Assembly (NCBI RefSeq): GCF_902806685.2
Contig: NC_048554.1
Coordinates: 4,588,001-4,652,000, forward strand
From: Maniola hyperantus
Lineage: Eukaryota; Arthropoda; Insecta; Lepidoptera; Nymphalidae
Direction of reading: 5' to 3'
DNA: 64,000 bases
Shown here: piece after piece, positions 59,516 to 64,000 of the stretch
Numbering within the stretch: position 1 is the first letter of the stretch
Layout: each line of letters starts with the position of its first letter
Position numbers and translations under genes: made by a program
Notes under the pieces: model-generated
What the model saw: the letters and a program-made list of their open reading frames with translations, nothing else
Told to the model about the DNA's origin: nothing
Database searches by the model: none

Positions 59516-59937
59516 ACTGTGAGAGACTCGGACGCCTGTGGTTCACAGTACAACAGTCGTATTTTTTCGGCAATTCTGCACGATAATTCAAAAACTATGA
59601 TGCATAAAAATAAATGAAAATCTGTTTTAGAATGCACAGGTGAAGCCCTTTCATATTATACCCCATTTGATATATGTAGTTATCTTACTTTGAAAATTCA
59701 AAATACTAATTATTAGGCCATGACCACAATTTAATTTTTTTGTGTGATGTAAACACAAATTAACGGGATTCAGATTTTCCCCCTAATGTCTGCTATAAGA
59801 CCTACCTACCTGCCAAATTTCATGATTCTAGGTCAACGGGAACTACCCTGTAGGTTTCTTGACAGACAGACAGACAACAAAGTAACCCTATAAGGGTTCC
59901 ATTTTTCCTTTTGAGGTACGGAACCCTAAAAAAAATC
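59516..59937 (-). repeat. GGGTTCCGTACC-type dispersed repeat
   Basis: Inverted: GAGAGACTCGGACGCCTGTG (diverged left end), AGTCGTATTTTTTCGGCAAT, TTAACGGGATTCAGATTTTC, (GACA)n, GAGGTACGGAACCCTAAAAA. Confidence 0.75.
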
Positions 59938-60536
59938 AAATAACAAACTTTCTGCCGCCTCACGAACAAATTTTTCGTAGCGTAGGTACGTATACCATTA
60001 ACCAATGGAAATTCTGTAGAAAATTTCATTTTCGGCAACTTTATACGGGAGTGGTTGGTTATTACAATATTTTGGCTTTTTCGTGAAATTGCGTTCACGG
60101 CAATGAAAAATTGTATTGTGCGTCGTATTTAAAGTACTTTAGTGTGAAGTGAAATTTTAGTAGTTGTATCGACCCATATCTATGAAACAAGCTTATTAAT
60201 ATTGTTGTTACCACTTTTGTCTCGTTTAATTTATTTGAATGAGATACACACAATCCTTTTTATTCCAGTCACAAACAGTTCTCGGAAAATGAAAACCACA
60301 AGGGTAATAGATAGTCAGTAGACGAAAATAAATCAAATTTATTGCAGACAAAGGCAATTGTACGAAAGTTGTCGGGTTTGTAAATGAATATGTCTTACGT
60401 GCCTTCTTTTTACTGCTAGATTTGTTTCGTTTTTTCGGAAAGTTTAAGCTTGCTGACTTGATTTTATGCCTTTTTGACTTGATGTTAATTTAAAGATAAT
60501 GATAATATACACGAACAGGGGCCCTAAATCCATACT
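59938..60536. other. No gene seen
   Basis: AT-rich intergenic DNA. Confidence 0.4.
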
Positions 60537-60755
60537 TCCATACTAATATTATATTAAAAATGCGAAAGTGTGTCTGTCTGTCTGTCTGCTAGCTTTTCAC
60601 GGCCCATCCATTCAACGATTTTAATGAAACTTGGAAGAGATAGCTTGCATCCCGGGGAAGGACATAAGCTACTTTTTATCCCGGAAAATCAAAGAGATCC
60701 ATGGGATTTTTGAAAAACCTAAATCCACGCGGATGAAGTCGCGGACATCATCTAG
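60537..60755 (+). mobile_element. Helitron, complete (TCCATAC...CTAG)
   Basis: TCCATACTAATATTATATTA at the left, (GTCT)n, CATCCCGGGGAAGGACATAA, hairpin CGCGGATGAAGTCGCG, ACATCATCTAG and T. Same family as 29468-29685 and 27553-27771. Confidence 0.8.
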
Positions 60756-60847
60756 TTATTCAATATTGTTTTGACATTTTCATACAAATCTTGAGTGAAA
60801 ATGTCAAAATAATACTTTAGTGGTGGTAGTAAGGCCCCAGTACTTCT

Positions 60848-60879
60848 TGCCAGTGATGAAATGTGTTTCATTACTGGCA
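60848..60879. repeat. Second of two adjacent hairpins
   Basis: TGCCAGTGATGAAA, loop TGTG, TTTCATTACTGGCA: a 14-bp stem with one G-T pair. Just before it (60773-60812) TTTTGACATTTTC pairs with GAAAATGTCAAAA over a 14-nt loop. Confidence 0.6.
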
Positions 60880-62091
60880 CCAAGCATTTTTTTATATGAA
60901 TAGTGAGCAAACGAGCAGACAGATCACCTTATAAATATTTGCAGCATCAGGGGTACCACAACAACAGGGGAACAAAGAAATTTATTGATCCGCCCCTTGA
61001 ATCCGCAACTTACAGGTACAAAAAAGGTACAAAAATTCGCAACTTTTTAAAACTTGTCAAAACCGAGTTTTACATAATATTAAACTGCTCATGCCATCTT
61101 TTACCAATGGATAGTAAAAATAATAAATAACTGAATTTGCACAAATCTCCTCGGATTCACATCTGGCTCAGTGGAAATTTCATTTCGTAGGATTTTGTTG
61201 GATAAAATATGATAGATGTGTTGTGAGTAGTTACTTTTCGCTACGATATAATATAATATTTTTATTTATCACATGTTTACGATGTTGACTAAGGTCATAA
61301 CCTTTCCAGTATTCTTTTTCTCAATTTTGATAAATACTTAGTCAATATATAATAATAATAAAAGACAAATAAATAATATAGTCATACATATAGATTTAAC
61401 TAAATTGTGCGCGATAAGCGTTACAATGGTACAGTACTAATCGTGCGATATGATAAAAATAATCAATTTTATAAAAACCGTTGAATACGTATATAATGTA
61501 TAAGCTTTGCCTATCGACAATTGTATATGTTTTAGAATATATTTGTGTCAATAATACAAGTCACTATAGATTTTAAAATATATAGGGCTTTACCTTTGTT
61601 TCTTTATTTCTTTATTTTTAGCAATTTCAATACTTATCCCTTAAGCAATTGAGTCCTTTATATTCTTTTTGTTCCTTTCATACGATCTTCACGTTAAATT
61701 TGAGATGTAAAGTACTTCTCGAAGGAAAAGTTCTTCTCTGAAACTTTTACACAATGTAAGAAAACTCGGAACTACAAATCAATCCTGAAAACAACTGCGA
61801 CAGCTTTGAGTTTGAAAACAAAGTCTCCCATTTCAGCGGATCGATATTTAAAATTTTCCTCAGGGGAATTTAAAACGAATCATAATTTAGATACAGAAAA
61901 GTTGCATAAGGAGTATTTGCACACGACCGATAATACCTATGGTCAGTCTTATTCGAGTTGGCAAAATAGAATACTTTTTTTTTAAATAGACTAACGCTTA
62001 TACACCTAACAGGATATTCACTACCTTCTTTAACGCAGCCGTCTGAAGGTACATAGCTTTTTTTAAAAGTTATTATGCCAATGAGAACACC
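60880..62091. other. No gene seen
   Basis: AT-rich intergenic DNA. A 75-codon frame at 60903-61130 shows no domain. Confidence 0.4.
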
Positions 62092-62322
62092 ATCATTAAC
62101 ATCAACTCATCCTAGGCACACTTTTGAGCACCGATCTTCTCTCAGAATAAGAAGGGTTTGGCTTATAGTCCACTACGCTGGCCAAGGCTTCACACACCTT
62201 CGAGAACATTATGGGAAACTCTCAGGCATGCAAGTTTTCTTACGATGTGATACTATTTAATTGCATAAAACACACATAACTCCGAAAAGTTACAGGTGCA
62301 TGCTCGGGATCGAACCCCGGAA
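62092..62322 (-). repeat. tRNA-derived SINE, inverted
   Basis: ATCAACTCATCCTAGGCACA, CTACGCTGGCCAAGGCTTCA, GAACATTATGGGAAACTCTC, CCGAAAAGTTACAGGTGCAT and the B box complement GGGATCGAACCCCGG. Internal deletion relative to 52776. Confidence 0.75.
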
Positions 62323-62338
62323 CGGAACAGAACATTTA

Positions 62339-62415
62339 GAGAGAGAGAGAGCGCACTGCGGTGCTTGAATTTAAATCTATTAAAATCCGGTGCGGAATCC
62401 GCAGTGCGCGCGCTT
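62339..62415. repeat. Imperfect hairpin with GCGCACTGCGG arms
   Basis: GCGCACTGCGG (62351) pairs with CCGCAGTGCGC (about 62399) over a 37-nt loop, after a short (GA)n run. Possible small foldback element. Confidence 0.5.
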
Positions 62416-62504
62416 CTATGTAGTTTTGTAGTTCACAGATTATGCGGGGAAAAAACGTACGCAAATTTACCGTGGTGCACGCTAGCTCTTACACCGGAAG
62501 TGTA

Positions 62505-62622
62505 ACAAAATCATCATCATCATCAACTGATAGACCCCCACCGCTGGACATAGATCTCGTCTAGGGACTTACACACGTCACCATCTTGCGCCGCCTGAAT
62601 CCAGCGGCTCCCTGCGAAAGTA
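62505..62622 (-). pseudogene. LINE 3'-end fragment
   Basis: The minus strand shows GGGAGCCGCTGGATTCAGGC, TGTCCAGCGGTGGGGGTCTA and the (TGATGA)n tail, matching 7334-7540. Confidence 0.7.
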
Positions 62623-62974
62623 TTACGAATCGTCCTACATATTTTTTACGCACCTCTTTCTACTTAGTGGTCTAATTTATCTTGGCTCATAAATATGATT
62701 ACGCAGCCTCCCTTAGCGGCAACATTGCTTTGGTAGAGATTAATCAATCAACGTTTATTCCTTAATGGGTATATATAAATGCCAGAATGACGCTACATTA
62801 CCGAAAATTAGTTGGGTAGGCACTTTTTCATTAGTATTAAAGTAGGCTCTCTCTTAGATAGTAGATACAAATTGGTGGTTTTATTATTGTCTGTTAATTT
62901 CGAATTTAGGATCAAATCTACAGGCGACGCGGCGGCGTGCCTTAAGGGTAAATCCGCACTGCGAAATTTAACCG
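62623..62974. other. No gene seen
   Basis: AT-rich intergenic DNA up to a GC-richer stretch GGCGACGCGGCGGCGTGCCT near 62922. Confidence 0.35.
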
Positions 62975-63095
62975 CAGGAATTTTTCGCAAAATTCTGTAA
63001 CGTGGAAATTCTATGAAGTCGTTCACGCGTATTTTTTTATGAGTGCGTGCGGTTCCATACAATGTCTATATGTCACAGAATTTTGCGGATGCGGA
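62975..63095. repeat. Candidate foldback element
   Basis: TTTCGCAAAATTCTGTAACG at the left and, in reverse complement, CATCCGCAAAATTCTGTGAC at the right, around about 80 bp. Another GCGGAAAC/CCGCACTGC pairing surrounds it. Confidence 0.45.
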
Positions 63096-64000
63096 AACGT
63101 CTGATTTACAGCCATAAAGCAGGTGGCCCTCCCGCACTGCTCCACTATCGCATAAGCCTACTCAGTTTAAACGATTATAAGGGAAGAGGTATAATTTATG
63201 AGAGTTAAAGCAAAGATTCTTTAAAAAATACTCAAAAATTGCCACTGGGGTATCATGCGAGGAACTTAAGAAAAGAAACTAGAAAAGCTGTATAGATTGT
63301 CATATTCCATAAACTTTTCAAAAGATTTTCACATAATATTTATTTGGTTCTTTTATAGGATTTGATGAAATATCAATTTCTTTAATATTCCTTTGGAAAA
63401 GATTGATTTATTAGTCCTATACCGCAATGAAATCAGATGGTGGCGTGGGAATCTTATTTCTTCGAAATGGTTGTGTTTAATCAATCAATTTATTTGATGG
63501 CTCTATAAAACATTTCGATGGCTGAGACTCCGGATTTTCGTTTCAACTTTTCGTTTGACGATAACCGAATTTTAAAAGATTTTATTATAAAAAAGAGAAG
63601 GCCCGTCTATCTCATATAACGCACGAGTTGAACGTTATTTTAAACTGGAACTAAGGTACATAATTGTGGTGTCACCTAGGTCTCGCCACAAAAAATTAAA
63701 CAAGTAGGTATAACTGATGACAAAATTGAGGTTTGGACAAATTTTGTCCACCCGGAACCCGTGCGTTGGCAATGAGCAGTCAAAGAAAGGCAAGCATTTT
63801 TTTTTTATTTATTTATTTTTTATTTTTTTGTAGAGACAAACAGTTACAATTAGTTAGCTAGATAGTATATATATAAAAACACTTAAACCAAAGCAGTCTC
63901 CAATGAGAAATTAACACTTATAATAAAAAATTGTGTCCACAACACACGGGCATAGTATGCATATGAAAAACTAAGCACAGAGTATTTAAAACTAACTAGG
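63096..64000. other. No gene seen
   Basis: AT-rich intergenic DNA with an oligo-T/(TTTA)n tract at about 63798-63835. Confidence 0.4.

Overview
The window reads as nuclear DNA of a lepidopteran insect (moth or butterfly). It is AT-rich and has spliced genes with GT-AG introns. It is saturated with repeat types I recognise from Lepidoptera: tRNA-derived SINEs, Helitrons of the TC...CTAG type, GGGTTCCGTACC-type dispersed repeats, foldback MITEs, and a BEL/Pao and a Ty3/gypsy LTR retrotransposon. The species cannot be told from sequence alone.

Region 1 (about 250-28,700) is a tandem array of four plus-strand genes for 12-TM sugar transporters of the major facilitator superfamily (SLC2/Tret1-like). 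The common plan is a 25-26 codon first exon, a 139-bp second exon and a 1.28-kb third exon, with identical intron phases (0, then 1). Copies 1 (1166-3593), 3 (8298-11014) and 4 (13589-27562) are complete. Copy 2 (5316-6804) has intact exons 2-3 but no recognisable first exon. The duplicated unit includes upstream sequence with a conserved GATAAG motif and the 3' flank. Post-duplication insertions (LINE, SINEs, Helitrons, MITE) mark individual copies and can be ordered by comparison with empty sites in sister copies.

Region 2 (14,977-25,636), inside intron 1 of copy 4, is a minus-strand BEL/Pao retrotransposon. It is split by a plus-strand Ty3/gypsy (Mag-like) element at 17,201-21,710. The gypsy element has 106-bp LTRs that look identical by eye, a 5-bp target duplication (CTTTC), a PBS matching a tRNA-Ser 3' end, and one intact 1,414-codon gag-pol frame. 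It is therefore a very recent insertion. This nest makes intron 1 of copy 4 about 12.2 kb long.

Region 3 (28,700-64,000) has no host gene I can support. It is a mosaic of SINEs, Helitrons, GGGTTCCGTACC repeats, foldback MITEs, broken LINE reverse transcriptases and two local tandem arrays (a 122-bp period array at 51,686-52,070 and a ~270-bp block array at 43,131-44,370), separated by AT-rich DNA.

The most notable points are: a transporter cluster with modular first exons and one copy lacking its own; a Helitron that supplies the stop codon of copy 4; a recent tandem duplication of a Helitron plus host 3' UTR; a mosaic (gene-conversion-like) similarity pattern between copies 1 and 4; and the nested retrotransposons. 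I see no clearly new molecular system. All identity judgements are by eye; no alignment or database search was run.
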